DNA of 64,000 nt from CBDDFV01 sp965227335. Lineage in GTDB: Bacteria > Planctomycetota > Phycisphaerae > Phycisphaerales > SM1A02. The notes beneath the pieces were generated by a model, which worked only from the letters and a program-made list of their open reading frames with translations, was not told the DNA's origin and did not search any database. A program made the translations under genes and the position numbers. Location of the stretch: NCBI GenBank assembly GCA_965227335.1, contig CBDDFV010000012.1:124001-188000 (forward strand), written 5' to 3'. Within the stretch, counting starts at the first letter, position 1; each line of letters begins with the position of its first letter. Below, in pieces: positions 41,276-50,658 of the stretch.

Positions 41276-42878
41276 GCGCGGCGTCCGCCGCGACGGCGGA
41301 AGCGGCGGGGTCGGCGGGCCCGGACGTCCCGACCGGCGTCTCGGCGGAACGACGAGTCGGGGCGTCGACGGGGAGCTGCACCCAGAACGTGGCCCCGCCG
41401 CCGGGGGTGTCGTCGACCCAGGCGTGACCATCGTTGAGTTCAGCCACGCGTCGGACGATGGCGAGTCCGACGCCGGTGCCCTCGCCGGCGGTGTCGAGTC
41501 GCTCGAACAACCCGAAGATGCGTTCGCGATGCTCGACGGGCACGCCGCTCCCGTGATCACGCACGTAGATCGTCATCCGTTCTCCCTCGGGCCGCAGTCC
41601 GCCGACCTCGATCGGTCCGCCCCCGCCGTGGGTGCGGGCGTTGTCGATGAGGTTCTGCAGCATCCGGACCGCCTGTCCCCGGTCCATCATCACGATGGGA
41701 TGGACGAACGACACCTGGAGCGACGCATCGTCCGCCCCCGCCGCCCACAGGTCGCGGGCCATGGCGTCGAGGTCGACGGACTCCACCGAGGGAGCGCGGC
41801 AGCCGATGCGGCTGAGTTCGAGCAGATCATTGACATGATCGCGCATCCGGTGCGCCGCCATTTCGATCCGCTCGCCGTAGAGGGCGAGGTCCTCGAGCCG
41901 GCCGGCCCCGACATCGTGGCGCAGATGACCGACGTACCCGAGAATGGTGACGATCGGCGACTTGAGATCATGCGACGCGGTGTAGACGAATCGCTCCAGT
42001 TCGTGGTTCTTGGCCTCCAACTCCGCCTGGAGGGAGAAGAGGTCGGTGAGATCGGTGGAGACGCAGGCCACGCCGTACGCCGCGCCCGACTCGTCACGGA
42101 GCGGCAGCTTGAGGGAGACGAACCGTCGGACGCCGTCCGGGCCATCGAACACTTCCTCGGTCCGTACGGGCGCGTCGCCGGCGGTCACGAGGCGGATTTC
42201 GCGTCGGCGTTCTTCGGCCACCGCGTCGGGAAAGAGATCGGCGTCGGCGTGTCCCACGAGGTCGGCGTCGGGACGGCCGAGCAGGACGCGGTAGGCGCGA
42301 TTGGCCACCAGATAAACGCCGTCGAGATCCTTCGCCCAGATCACGGCCGACGTGTTGTCGATGATCGACTGCGTGACGCGCAGCGTATGTCGGGTGCGGC
42401 GCATCTCGAGGAGCACGGAGGCGTGCCGGGCGAGGTCCTGCAGATCCGATCGGGCTTCCGCCGACAGCGTGCGGGGGGCCAGGTCCATCACGCACAGCGC
42501 CCCGAGGACCTCGCCGGATGAGAGGACGACGGGAGCGGCGGCGAGGAACCGGACGCCCGGATCGGACACCACCGGCTCGTCGCGGGTGCGCGGATCGAGA
42601 CGAAGGTCGGGGACGACGATCGGGGCTTCGCCGTCGATGAGCGTTTCGCAGAGCCGGCGGACGCCGGGCAGATGCTCGACGGCGAGGACGAACTGACTCC
42701 GGAACCAGATGCGATCGCGATCGATCAGCGTGAGCAACGCGAGCGGCGCGTCGCAGAGTCGGGCCGCGAACCGACTCAGGGCGTCGAAGGTCGGCTCGGG
42801 ACCGATGTCAAGGGTCCCGCACTCGGCCCGGGGTTGCACATGACGAAACTCGTCGGACTGGAGAGGCGCCTCAGGCAT
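41154..42878 (-). CDS. Cytosolic GAF-PAS sensor histidine kinase
   Basis: A 574-residue kinase with no membrane segment. It has a GAF domain (about 30-160), then a PAS domain (about 165-285, VTQSIIDNTSAVIWAKDLDGVYLVAN). The HisKA has phospho-acceptor H303 (YTASHDLKSPIVTILGY), followed by HATPase_c with N-box NLIDNARTHG, G1 DHGSGVP, F-box GLFERLD and G2 GTGVGLAI. The last 55 residues are Ala/Pro/Ser-rich and are read antisense to the end of mlaF, so the true C-terminus may be disordered. It diverges from the receiver gene at 43170, a natural partner. The same 'TxSHDLKSP(I/L)VTI' H-box occurs in the kinase at 44958. Confidence 0.9.
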   Translation of the reverse strand: MPEAPLQSDEFRHVQPRAECGTLDIGPEPTFDALSRFAARLCDAPLALLTLIDRDRIWFRSQFVLAVEHLPGVRRLCETLIDGEAPIVVPDLRLDPRTRDEPVVSDPGVRFLAAAPVVLSSGEVLGALCVMDLAPRTLSAEARSDLQDLARHASVLLEMRRTRHTLRVTQSIIDNTSAVIWAKDLDGVYLVANRAYRVLLGRPDADLVGHADADLFPDAVAEERRREIRLVTAGDAPVRTEEVFDGPDGVRRFVSLKLPLRDESGAAYGVACVSTDLTDLFSLQAELEAKNHELERFVYTASHDLKSPIVTILGYVGHLRHDVGAGRLEDLALYGERIEMAAHRMRDHVNDLLELSRIGCRAPSVESVDLDAMARDLWAAGADDASLQVSFVHPIVMMDRGQAVRMLQNLIDNARTHGGGGPIEVGGLRPEGERMTIYVRDHGSGVPVEHRERIFGLFERLDTAGEGTGVGLAIVRRVAELNDGHAWVDDTPGGGATFWVQLPVDAPTRRSAETPVGTSGPADPAASAVAADAALSARPSAPSPPPVRPAAGTDDAAAPASGRSTAGSAASPTP

Positions 42879-43169
42879 ACCGCCGCCCTTCCCTTCGCGT
42901 CGCGCCGCGCGGCTGCACGGCTTCTGGTGACGTCGGCGACTTCCGGGGCCCGAATGAGGCCGACCGACTGATCCGCCGGGAATGACGCCCGGGACGCACG
43001 CCGCCCGGCGATACCCACGGGAGACCGATATGGGATCAGACCGGCGTTTTTGCGGCCCAATCCGACACTGAGGGAAAGCGGCGGGACGGGGTGGTCGAAG
43101 GATCATGCGGCGGCGCCGAAGATCTCGATCACGCACGCGCAGCAAGGGCGCTGCGGAGCCGTTTCCCCC

Positions 43170-43631
43170 ATGCACTTCCTGCTGATTGAGGACAACCAGG
43201 ATCACGCCTTCCTGATCGCCCGGGCGTTTGAGGCCCGGTCGACGGAGATCATGCTCACGCATGTCGACGCCGGAGACGCCGGTCTTTCGTACCTGCGCCA
43301 GGAGGGGCCGTTCGAGCATGCGCCCCTGCCGGACGCCGTGCTGCTCGACCTGAATCTGCCGCGTCTGAACGGGATTGAAGTGCTGAAGGCGATCAAGTCC
43401 GATCCGACGCTCGCGGCCCTGCCGGTGATCGTCCTGACCACGTCGTCGGCGGAGCTGGATCGCGCCCGGGCCTACGCCTCTCACGCCAACAGCTACCTCG
43501 TCAAGCCGCTGGACTTCGGCCAGCTGTCCGAACTGGTCGAGATGATCTGCCGCTACTGGGCCGATCTCAACGCCCGCGTGCCCGCCGTCGCCCTGACCGG
43601 GGCGGGCCTGCCGCCTGGCGCGAGCGTGTGA
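43170..43631 (+). CDS. Single-domain response regulator (Rcp1-like)
   Basis: A 153-residue receiver with no output domain. The acidic pocket is E7/D8, phospho-acceptor D60 (LLDLNLPRLNG), T90 and K112 (YLVKPLDF). The insertion and the VLKAIKSDPTLAALPVIVLTTS phrase are typical of Rcp1-type regulators that serve GAF/PAS or phytochrome kinases. It is divergent from the GAF-PAS kinase at 41154, which is its most likely partner. ATG 43170 has GGAG about 12 bases upstream; earlier in-frame codons look non-coding. Confidence 0.9.
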   Translation: MHFLLIEDNQDHAFLIARAFEARSTEIMLTHVDAGDAGLSYLRQEGPFEHAPLPDAVLLDLNLPRLNGIEVLKAIKSDPTLAALPVIVLTTSSAELDRARAYASHANSYLVKPLDFGQLSELVEMICRYWADLNARVPAVALTGAGLPPGASV

Positions 43632-43668
43632 TCCGGAAACGAAGATCTGCCCACCAGGAGCCCGCGTG

Positions 43669-44961
43669 ATGCTGACTCGACGACAACTTCTGCTGGGCGC
43701 CGCCGCCGCGGGCGCGGCGTCGATGCGCCCCGCCGCCGTTCTGGCGCGACGGGCCGCCCGATCCGACCCGCCGGTGCTGCGCGTCCTCGGCACGCACGTC
43801 ACCCTCCAGGAGCAGATCCGACGGGCGGCGGAGGCCGATCTCGGGATTCGAATCGAGTTCACGCCAGGAGGCAGCGCGGCGGTGCTGCAGCGGGCGTCGA
43901 CGCGTCCCGAGACCTTCGACGTCTACGAACAGTGGTCGAACAGCATCAACGTGCTGTGGCGGGCGAACGCGATTCAGCCCATCGACACAAGCCGCATCGA
44001 CCAGTGGTCGGCGGTCAACGCCTTGTCGAAGACGGGCCGACTCCACCCGCGGGCGCCGATCGGCCTCGGGGACGCACCGCACACGCTGCTGTATGTCCAA
44101 CCGGACGACGGACTCGATTCGACCCCCTCGCGACAGGTCAGCTTCCTGCCCTACGTCCACAACGTGGACTCGTTCGGGTACGACACACGCGTGGTGCCGC
44201 CGGGCGCGGCGTACGAGAGTGAAAGCTGGGGGTGGCTGCTCGACGACCGCTGGCGGGGGCGGGTGGCGTTGGTCAACGAACCGTCGATCGGGATCTTCGA
44301 CGCCGCCCTCGCCGTCGAGGCGCAGGGGCTGATGTCATTCGCCGACATTTCGAACATGACCATCGCCGAGATCGACGAGTTGTTCTCGATTCTGATCGAC
44401 CTGAAGCGGCGCGGGCACTTCGCGGGCGCGTGGAGTTCAGTCCCGGAGTCGGTGACGTTCATGCAGTCGGGTCGAGCGGTGATCGAAAGCATGTTCTCGC
44501 CGGGCGCGACGGCGTTGCGGGGGGCGGGCGTGCCGGTCGTGTACTCGGCGCCGCGCGAGGGTTACCGGGCGTGGCACGGCGTGATGTGCATCTCGCGAGC
44601 GACGCGGGAGCCCGCGCTCGACGCGGCGTACGCGTATCTGAACTGGTGGCTGTCGGGTCGGGCGGGCGCGATCATGGCGCGGCAGGGGTATTACATCTCG
44701 GTGCCTGACGCCGCGCGTGCGCATCTCACGCCGAACGAATGGGGCTACTGGTACGAGGGCGCGCCCGCGGTCGCCCCGATCACCGGCGCGGACGGTCGAC
44801 CGATCGCAGCCCCGGGCGAGCGCCGTCACGGGGGCTCGTACGAGGAGCGGTTCAGCCACGTCGCGGTGTGGAACACCGTGATGGACAACTACGAGCACAC
44901 CTTGCTGCGCTGGGGGGAGTTCCTCATGTGCGACAGCGCTGATCTGCGGGGTCGGTCATGA
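43669..44961 (+). CDS. Tat-exported periplasmic solute-binding protein (PotD/Fe-type)
   Basis: A 430-residue extracellular-solute-binding protein (type 2 periplasmic fold). The N-terminus MLTRRQLLLGAAAAGAASM is a twin-arginine signal. The mature part resembles polyamine/iron/thiamine binders ('TPGGSAAVLQRASTRPETFDVYEQW', 'VVYSAPREGYRAWHGVMCISRATREP', 'AYAYLNWWLSGRAGAIMARQGYY'). ATG 43669 has AGGAG eight bases upstream. No ABC permease is nearby, and its stop overlaps the ATG of the membrane kinase (ATGA). I infer it feeds a ligand signal to that kinase and is not part of a transporter. Confidence 0.88.
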   Translation: MLTRRQLLLGAAAAGAASMRPAAVLARRAARSDPPVLRVLGTHVTLQEQIRRAAEADLGIRIEFTPGGSAAVLQRASTRPETFDVYEQWSNSINVLWRANAIQPIDTSRIDQWSAVNALSKTGRLHPRAPIGLGDAPHTLLYVQPDDGLDSTPSRQVSFLPYVHNVDSFGYDTRVVPPGAAYESESWGWLLDDRWRGRVALVNEPSIGIFDAALAVEAQGLMSFADISNMTIAEIDELFSILIDLKRRGHFAGAWSSVPESVTFMQSGRAVIESMFSPGATALRGAGVPVVYSAPREGYRAWHGVMCISRATREPALDAAYAYLNWWLSGRAGAIMARQGYYISVPDAARAHLTPNEWGYWYEGAPAVAPITGADGRPIAAPGERRHGGSYEERFSHVAVWNTVMDNYEHTLLRWGEFLMCDSADLRGRS

Positions 44962-46754
44962 GTATTCGAACCCGCATCACGGTCGCCCTCGGCGCGGTGC
45001 TTCTGTTCCACGTGGTCACCGCGGTGATGGGTCACGTCGGCCTCGAGCGGTCCCGGCACGACTCGCAGTCGTCGGAGCAGATGAACGCCGACACGATTCG
45101 CGTGCTGGGGATCGACCGCACCATCGCCGAGCTGCAGCGCAACGTCTCGGCGTTCCTGCTGTCCGCCCACGCGAGCGCGGCGGATCGGGTCCGCGAGCTG
45201 CTCGCCCGGGCGGAGCTCGAGATCGACGACGCCCTCGCCCGCACCTCGCAGGCCGCCGTCGCCATGGATCTCCGGGACATGTCGCGCCGGATCGCGCGGT
45301 ACGGCGAGAACTTCGAGAAGGTCGCGACTGATCGCGCTGCGCGAGGACGCCTCGTTCACGAGGAGATGGCCCCGATCCGCGAAGCGATCCTCGACGCCCT
45401 GCATGAACACGGCCGCCCGATCAACAGCGCCGCCGCGGAGATCAACAGTCACGTCCTTCGAGCGGACACCGCCGCGATGCGGTACTTCGACACGCCGCGC
45501 CGCGACTTCGTCGACGCTGCGCTCGGGCATCTCGCCGCCGCCCGGGGCGGCGCCCGGCCCGAGGTCGACGTGATGATCGACGCGTACGAGGCGGCGTTCC
45601 TTGACGCGGTGCAGGCGACGCGGGGGTATCTCCACCTCGTGAACGTCGTCCTTGCGGGCGAGGCGGCGGAGCTGTTGCAGCAGTCGCAGGGCATCCGCGC
45701 CCGTTCGCTGGCCGAGCGCGACGAGTTGCGGGCGGCGACCGAAGCGGCCGCGGTGCGTTTCCAGCGGGTCAGCGACACGATTGCGATCCTCACGGTGATC
45801 GCCGGGATTCTCGCCGCGTCGTGGATGACGCGATCGGTGCTGCGTCCGGTGCTGCGGATGACGGACACGCTCCGCCGGCTCGCCCGCGACGAGCACGACG
45901 GCGTGATCGAGGGCGCGGAGCGGCCGGACGAGATCGGCGCCATGGCGTCCGCGGCGGAGGTGTTCCGGCAGCGGAACATCGAAACGGAGCGGCTGCTCGC
46001 CGTTTCGCAGCAGATGCAGGGTGATCTCGAGCGTCGCAACGACGAGATGACGCAGTTCGTGTACACGGTGTCGCACGATCTCAAGTCGCCGCTGGTGACG
46101 ATCCAGGGCTTCGCGGGGATGCTGCGGGGCTCCCTGGAGCGGGGTCGGATGGAAGAGGCGCCGGAGCTGCTGGAGCGGATCAGCACCGCCGCGCAACGGA
46201 TGAACGGCACGCTCGAGGATCTGCTCGAGTTGAGTCGCATCGGGGTGGTTCGTCACGCGCCGCTCGAGATCGATCTCACCGAGACCTGCCGCGCCATCGC
46301 GGCGGACCTCGCCTCCGAGCTCGAGACGGCGGGCGCCGATCTGCGGATCGCCGACGATCTTCCCTGCATCTTCGCGGACGAGGTGCGGATGCGTCAGGTT
46401 CTGCAGAATCTGATTCACAACGCGATTCGTCACGGCCGTCCCGCCTCGGGTCCGCCGGTGATCCGGGTGACGGGCGAGGCGCGGGAGGGCGTGGTCACGC
46501 TGCGGGTGTCGGACAATGGTCCGGGCATTGCACCGAAGCACTTCGACCGGATCTTCGGCATCTTCGAGCGGCTGCACGCGTCGACGAGCGGCACGGGCGT
46601 GGGGCTGGCGATCGTGAAGCGGATCGCCGACGCCCACGGGGGTCGCGTCTGGGTGGAATCGACGCCTGGTCGCGGGGCGACGTTCTGTTTCTCGGCCCCG
46701 CAGCGTCCGGGAACGGCCGTGTGGGCCCAGGACGCGACGGCCCGGGCGGCGTGA
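44958..46754 (+). CDS. Membrane sensor histidine kinase paired with the binding protein
   Basis: A 598-residue kinase. TM1 (7-29) and TM2 (about 275-292) flank a periplasmic all-helical sensor of about 245 residues (ADTIRVLGIDRTIAELQRNVSAFLLSAH; HBM/4-helix-bundle-like). A HAMP linker follows (RPVLRMTDTLRRLAR), then coiled coil and HisKA with H373 (YTVSHDLKSPLVTIQGF). The HATPase has NLIHNAIRHG, DNGPGIA, GIFERLH and GTGVGLAI. Its gene overlaps the Tat-exported binding-protein gene by 4 bases, suggesting they work as a sensor pair. It lacks a receiver domain; the single-domain regulators nearby are likely targets. Confidence 0.93.
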   Translation: MSIRTRITVALGAVLLFHVVTAVMGHVGLERSRHDSQSSEQMNADTIRVLGIDRTIAELQRNVSAFLLSAHASAADRVRELLARAELEIDDALARTSQAAVAMDLRDMSRRIARYGENFEKVATDRAARGRLVHEEMAPIREAILDALHEHGRPINSAAAEINSHVLRADTAAMRYFDTPRRDFVDAALGHLAAARGGARPEVDVMIDAYEAAFLDAVQATRGYLHLVNVVLAGEAAELLQQSQGIRARSLAERDELRAATEAAAVRFQRVSDTIAILTVIAGILAASWMTRSVLRPVLRMTDTLRRLARDEHDGVIEGAERPDEIGAMASAAEVFRQRNIETERLLAVSQQMQGDLERRNDEMTQFVYTVSHDLKSPLVTIQGFAGMLRGSLERGRMEEAPELLERISTAAQRMNGTLEDLLELSRIGVVRHAPLEIDLTETCRAIAADLASELETAGADLRIADDLPCIFADEVRMRQVLQNLIHNAIRHGRPASGPPVIRVTGEAREGVVTLRVSDNGPGIAPKHFDRIFGIFERLHASTSGTGVGLAIVKRIADAHGGRVWVESTPGRGATFCFSAPQRPGTAVWAQDATARAA

Positions 46755-46763
46755 CGACCGCGT

Positions 46764-47171
46764 TCAGGCGGCGGATCGCCGGGCGCGTTCGCGTCCCGCT
46801 TCCTGGATCGTGTGAATCAGGTCGCGGATCTCCACCGGTTTGGCGAAGAAGACGGTCGCTTCCGGCGTGTACTCCTGTCGACACGCGCTCTCGACGGCGC
46901 GTCCGGTGACGAAGAGCACGATGGGACGCTGATCCGCGGGCAGCTGCTCGAAGAGGGTCCGCTGCAGCTCCAGTCCGTCAATGCCGGGAAGATCGACGTC
47001 AAGGAGCACGACGTCGGGCCGTTCACGCAGGGCCTTCGCCAGCGCCGACCGGCCGTCGGCGGCCGTCGTCACCTCGAAGCCCTCCGCCTCCAGCCGCACC
47101 TGCATGGCGGTGCGGAGCGCATCGTCGTCGTCCACCAGCAGCAGTCTTCGCAGCTCCATCTCCGGATTCAT
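46764..47171 (-). CDS. Single-domain response regulator
   Basis: A 135-residue CheY-like receiver: acidic D14-D17, phospho-acceptor D58 (LLDVDLPGIDG), T89 (FVTG) and K111 (FFAKPVE). There is no output domain. It is convergent with the kinase gene (stops 10 bases apart) and divergent from the frameshifted receiver-kinase gene. The start is taken at ATG 47171; longer frames look non-coding. Confidence 0.9.
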   Translation of the reverse strand: MNPEMELRRLLLVDDDDALRTAMQVRLEAEGFEVTTAADGRSALAKALRERPDVVLLDVDLPGIDGLELQRTLFEQLPADQRPIVLFVTGRAVESACRQEYTPEATVFFAKPVEIRDLIHTIQEAGRERARRSAA

Positions 47172-47388
47172 CGGCCGGACGGCGCCGCCGCCCCAGCCGG
47201 CCCGGGCATTTTGCCCGCAATCACCCGTCCGGCGCCCGCGCCGCCGGACCCGGGACTTTCTCTGCAAATCTCGCCGGCCCTCGTGATTGACGGGAGCGGC
47301 CGATCGAATCAGACGATGACCTGAGCGGGGCTGACGAACCTCTGTGGGACGTTGCGCCCGACCCATCGCGCACGACGGAACACGAACC

Positions 47389-48938
47389 ATGGCGGCGACT
47401 TCTCTTCTTCGTGCAGTCATCATCGATGACAACGAAGTGCACCTCGACCTGATGCGTCGCTCCGTCGAACGCGCCCTCGAGGACATGTGCGAAGTCGCCG
47501 TCTCCACGTACACCGATCCCGCCGACGCGCTCGCTCACCTGCCGGCCGAAGGACGCGTGGTCATCCTGTGTGATCACCTGCTGCCGGGCGCCACCGGGCT
47601 CGACTGGCTGCCCGACCTCGTCCGGGCGAACATCGGACCCGTGATCATGGTGACCTCCGCGGAGGACCCGCGTCTCACCGCCTCGGCGTTCCGGGAAGGC
47701 GCCGCCGACTTCATCGACAAGTCGTCGATCTTCGGCGACGAGGAGAGCCTGCGGCGGGTGATCATGGAGTCGCTGCGCCGCTTCCGGCTGGACCAGACGC
47801 ACCAGCAGCTCACCCGCGACCTGAAGCTGTCGAACCGCGCCCTGGAGCGACAGAACAAGGCGCTCAGCGACATGACCGACATGGCCCATCGCTTTGTCGA
47901 TGATGTCGCCCACGAATTCCGCACGCCGCTCGCCGTGATCAAGGAGTTCGCGTCGATCCTCCGCGACGGCATCAGCGGCGACGTCAACGAGGAGCAGACC
48001 CGCTACCTCTCGTTCATCATCGACGCCTCACGCGATCTCGCCCATCTCATCGACGACTTCCTCGACTCCAGCCGCCTCCACGCCCGCACCCTGCGGGTCG
48101 AGCGACGAGCGGCCCGCGTGGACGAACTCGTCGAATCGGCGCAGCTGATGCTCGAGGATCGCGCGGCGGCGAAGAAGATCCGCCTCCGACTCGACCTCAG
48201 TCCCGATCTGCCCGAGGTCCTCGCCGACGCCGACAAGGTCCGGCGCATGCTCGTCAACCTCGTGGTCAACGCCGTGAAGTTCTCGGATCCCGAGTCCGAG
48301 ATCGTCGTGCGGGCCACGCCGATCGACACCGGGGCCCGCGAATCGAAGTCATCGACCATGGCCCCGGCATGGCGGAGACCGAGGTCCGACAACTGTTCGA
48401 CCGCTTCCGCCAGGGCGACGCCGGCGATCGAACCGACACCAAGGGCTTCGGGCTCGGCCTGAACATCGTCAAGGGACTCGCCGCCGTCAACCTCAGCGAA
48501 GTTCAGGTGCAGAGCCGCGTCGGCGAGGGCAGCGTCTTCAGCTTCACCCTGCCCGCCGTCGACATCGACACGCTCGTGGGCGTGTACGTCGAACGCGCGG
48601 CGGCCCGCAACGCGAACGGATTCATCGCGCTGCTCGAAGTCAGCCGCGAAACGCCCGGCCCCTCCGACGACCTCCGCGACTTCCTCGCGTCCGCGTCGCA
48701 GCCGACGGATCTCATCCTTCCCGGCCCGCGCGACGGCGCCGTGCTCGCGGTCGGCGAGACCGCGGACGCCGACGCCTGGCGACGCGAACTGCTGCATCGC
48801 GACGAGTTCGCGCAGCAGCACGCCCCCGCGCTCATCGGCCGGCTCGTCGTCCGGCAGCTCGGCGTCTGGCCGACGGCGGAGGCGGAGCGGTCGATCCGGT
48901 CCATCATTCAACCCTCCCCGGAGTTGAGATGTGCCTGA
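47389..48938 (+). pseudogene. Receiver-histidine kinase hybrid broken by a frameshift
   Basis: Frame 1 (from ATG 47389) encodes a receiver (D62 in VILCDHLLPG, K111), coiled coil, HisKA with H175 (VDDVAHEFRTPLAVIKEF) and the N-box NLVVNAVKFSD. It then loses sense after 'PIDTGAR' at about 48339. The HATPase resumes in the -1 frame with IEVIDHGPGMAE (from 48342), F-box LFDRF and G2 TKGFGLGLNIV, and runs to 48938 with an extra 130-residue C-terminal domain. So the gene carries one indel at about 48325-48345, either a sequencing/assembly error or a real lesion. No canonical slippery heptamer is seen. If intact it would give a protein of about 516 residues. Its stop overlaps the next receiver gene. 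Confidence 0.85.
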
Positions 48939-49332
48939 GGCCGTCCTGATCGTCGACGACGACGTCGCCATCGCGCTCGCCCTGACCGTGCGTCTGGAGG
49001 CGGCGGGGTACGACGTGCACCACGCGTCCAACGGTCGCCGCGGCCTCGCTTCCGCCTCCGCCCTCCGGCCCAGCCTGATTCTTCTCGACGTCCAGATGCC
49101 CGACCTCGACGGGTTCGCCGTGTACGACGAACTGCGGACCCGGCCCGAGCTGCGGGAGACGCCCGTGATCTTCATGTCCGCGAACGCCCGGGATCCGATG
49201 CCGGACCGCGCCCGCGCCTCCGGGGCCGCGGGGTTCATCCGCAAGCCGTACGACGCGTCCGAACTCATCGCCGCGATCGGCGACGCCATCGCCGCCCGAC
49301 GTCGGTCCGCCGCCGAAGGAGCCGTCCCATGA
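48931..49332 (+). CDS. Single-domain response regulator
   Basis: A 133-residue CheY-like receiver: D9-D11, phospho-acceptor D53 (LLDVQMPDLDG), S83 and K105 (FIRKPYD). The GTG start overlaps the end of the frameshifted kinase gene by eight bases; its stop overlaps the next receiver by four. This tight packing implies one operon of kinase plus receivers. No output domain. Confidence 0.9.
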   Translation: MPEAVLIVDDDVAIALALTVRLEAAGYDVHHASNGRRGLASASALRPSLILLDVQMPDLDGFAVYDELRTRPELRETPVIFMSANARDPMPDRARASGAAGFIRKPYDASELIAAIGDAIAARRRSAAEGAVP

Positions 49333-49724
49333 CCACTCGTCGCCCCGTCATCCTGATCATCGACAACGATGAAGGCATGACCACCGCCCTCGCCGCCCGG
49401 CTCGAACACGCCGGCTACTGCTGCGACACCGCCTCCTGCGGCGCGCAGGGCCTCGCCCGCTTCAAGGCCGGCGATGTCGACCTCGTCATCACCGATCTCA
49501 ACATGCCGGCCGGCGACGGCGTCGCGCTCTGCCACACGCTTCGCCGCACCAGCGATGTGCCGATCATCATCATCACCGGCTTCCAGGCGGAGTACCGGCG
49601 AGAGCTGCGCGGCATCCGGCACACGACGGTCGTGCGCAAGCCGTTCGACAGCGCCCAACTGCTCGAGCTCATCGAAGCGGATCTGATCATGTCGGGGCGC
49701 GATCCCGGGCGGCTCGCCGCCTGA
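49329..49724 (+). CDS. Single-domain response regulator
   Basis: A 131-residue CheY-like receiver: D12/D14, phospho-acceptor D56 (VITDLNMPAGDG), T83 and K104 (VVRKPFD). The ATG overlaps the previous stop (ATGA). It differs clearly from its neighbours (only about one-third similar), so it is not a recent duplicate. Confidence 0.9.
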   Translation: MTTRRPVILIIDNDEGMTTALAARLEHAGYCCDTASCGAQGLARFKAGDVDLVITDLNMPAGDGVALCHTLRRTSDVPIIIITGFQAEYRRELRGIRHTTVVRKPFDSAQLLELIEADLIMSGRDPGRLAA

Positions 49725-49768
49725 TTCACGTCCCTCGCACCACCCGCGCGTCAAGGAGGGGATCCCCG

Positions 49769-50155
49769 ATGCCGGACCCGCGACCCACCATCCTCGTGGC
49801 GGACGACGATGAACACCTGCTCGAAGCGCTGACCGTGCGTCTGACCGCCGAAGGCTTCTCGGTCACGCCGACGCACGACGGCTACCAGGCACTCGCGCTC
49901 GCGAAACGCACCCGCCCCGATCTGCTCCTGCTCGACATCGGCCTGCCCGCCGGGGACGGCTTCAGCGTCTTCGAACGCCTTCGCCGCTGCGAGGAACAGA
50001 TCGAGATTCCCGTCATCTACATGACCGGACAGTCGCCCGGCGCGATCGACGAGGCGGGCCTCGAGCATGGGGCCCGCGCGATGATCCACAAGCCCTTCGA
50101 AACCGAGGCCCTGCTCGACGCGGTGCGGGCGGCTCTCGGGTTCTGGGTGTACTGA
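49769..50155 (+). CDS. Single-domain response regulator
   Basis: A 128-residue CheY-like receiver: D12-D14, phospho-acceptor D56 (LLLDIGLPAGDG), T86 and K108 (MIHKPFE). It follows the previous receiver by 44 bases with AAGGAGG as ribosome-binding site. Together with 48931 and 49329 it forms a run of three consecutive receivers without DNA-binding domains. Confidence 0.9.
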   Translation: MPDPRPTILVADDDEHLLEALTVRLTAEGFSVTPTHDGYQALALAKRTRPDLLLLDIGLPAGDGFSVFERLRRCEEQIEIPVIYMTGQSPGAIDEAGLEHGARAMIHKPFETEALLDAVRAALGFWVY

Positions 50156-50210
50156 GACGCGACCGGCGCGGTAGGCTGCGGCCCTCCGACCCGTCTGAGG
50201 GAGCGCCGCC

Positions 50211-50609
50211 ATGAAATCAACCGCCACGCTCGCCCTGATCGCCGCCCTCGCCGTGACGATGTTCTCCGGCTGCGCGAGCGATTCCCAACGCCTCCAATAC
50301 GACCTCGCGCCCGACCAGATGATCGACGTGCGGGTGCAGGGCGACGAGCCCTTCGTCATCATCGAGAACCACGGGCCCGGCGCCGTCGACGTGACGTTTG
50401 ATGCGGATGCGGTCGGCGCGGCGGGACGCCGCCTCGAGTCGCGCACGTCGCGTGGTCGAACCGTGCAGCACGAGGAGCGCATCCGCATTGAGAGCGGCGC
50501 GGAACCCACCCGCCTCACGGTCGACGTCCGCGGCGGCGAGGGGATCCTGTCACAGGGGCCGGCCCCGCGTCCGGACTCACCGGGGGGCGACGAGGTCGGA
50601 TCGCGCTGA
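50211..50609 (+). CDS. Small lipoprotein of unknown function
   Basis: A 132-residue exported lipoprotein. The lipobox MFSGC gives a mature start at Cys 21. The body is a single beta-rich domain (MIDVRVQGDEPFVIIENHGPGAVDVTFDADAV...RTVQHEERIRIESG), like an immunoglobulin-type envelope domain. GAGGGAG precedes the ATG. It starts a run of three short envelope genes (50211-52141) in the same direction. No specific family is recognised. Confidence 0.75.
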   Translation: MKSTATLALIAALAVTMFSGCASDSQRLQYDLAPDQMIDVRVQGDEPFVIIENHGPGAVDVTFDADAVGAAGRRLESRTSRGRTVQHEERIRIESGAEPTRLTVDVRGGEGILSQGPAPRPDSPGGDEVGSR

Positions 50610-50646
50610 TTCCCGGCGCCCCGGCCCACGCCGTCTCGGAGCCCCC

Positions 50647-50652
50647 TAGAAT
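50647..50652 (+). promoter_or_regulatory. -10-like TAGAAT just before the PEGA lipoprotein gene
   Basis: TAGAAT with a 6-base gap to ATG 50659 and no Shine-Dalgarno. Confidence 0.4.
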
Positions 50653-50658
50653 GTAGGC

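Noticed and set aside
48325..48345. Programmed -1 frameshift in the receiver-kinase gene
   Set aside because: The codons around the shift do not form an X-XXY-YYZ heptamer and no stimulatory hairpin is evident; an indel is simpler.
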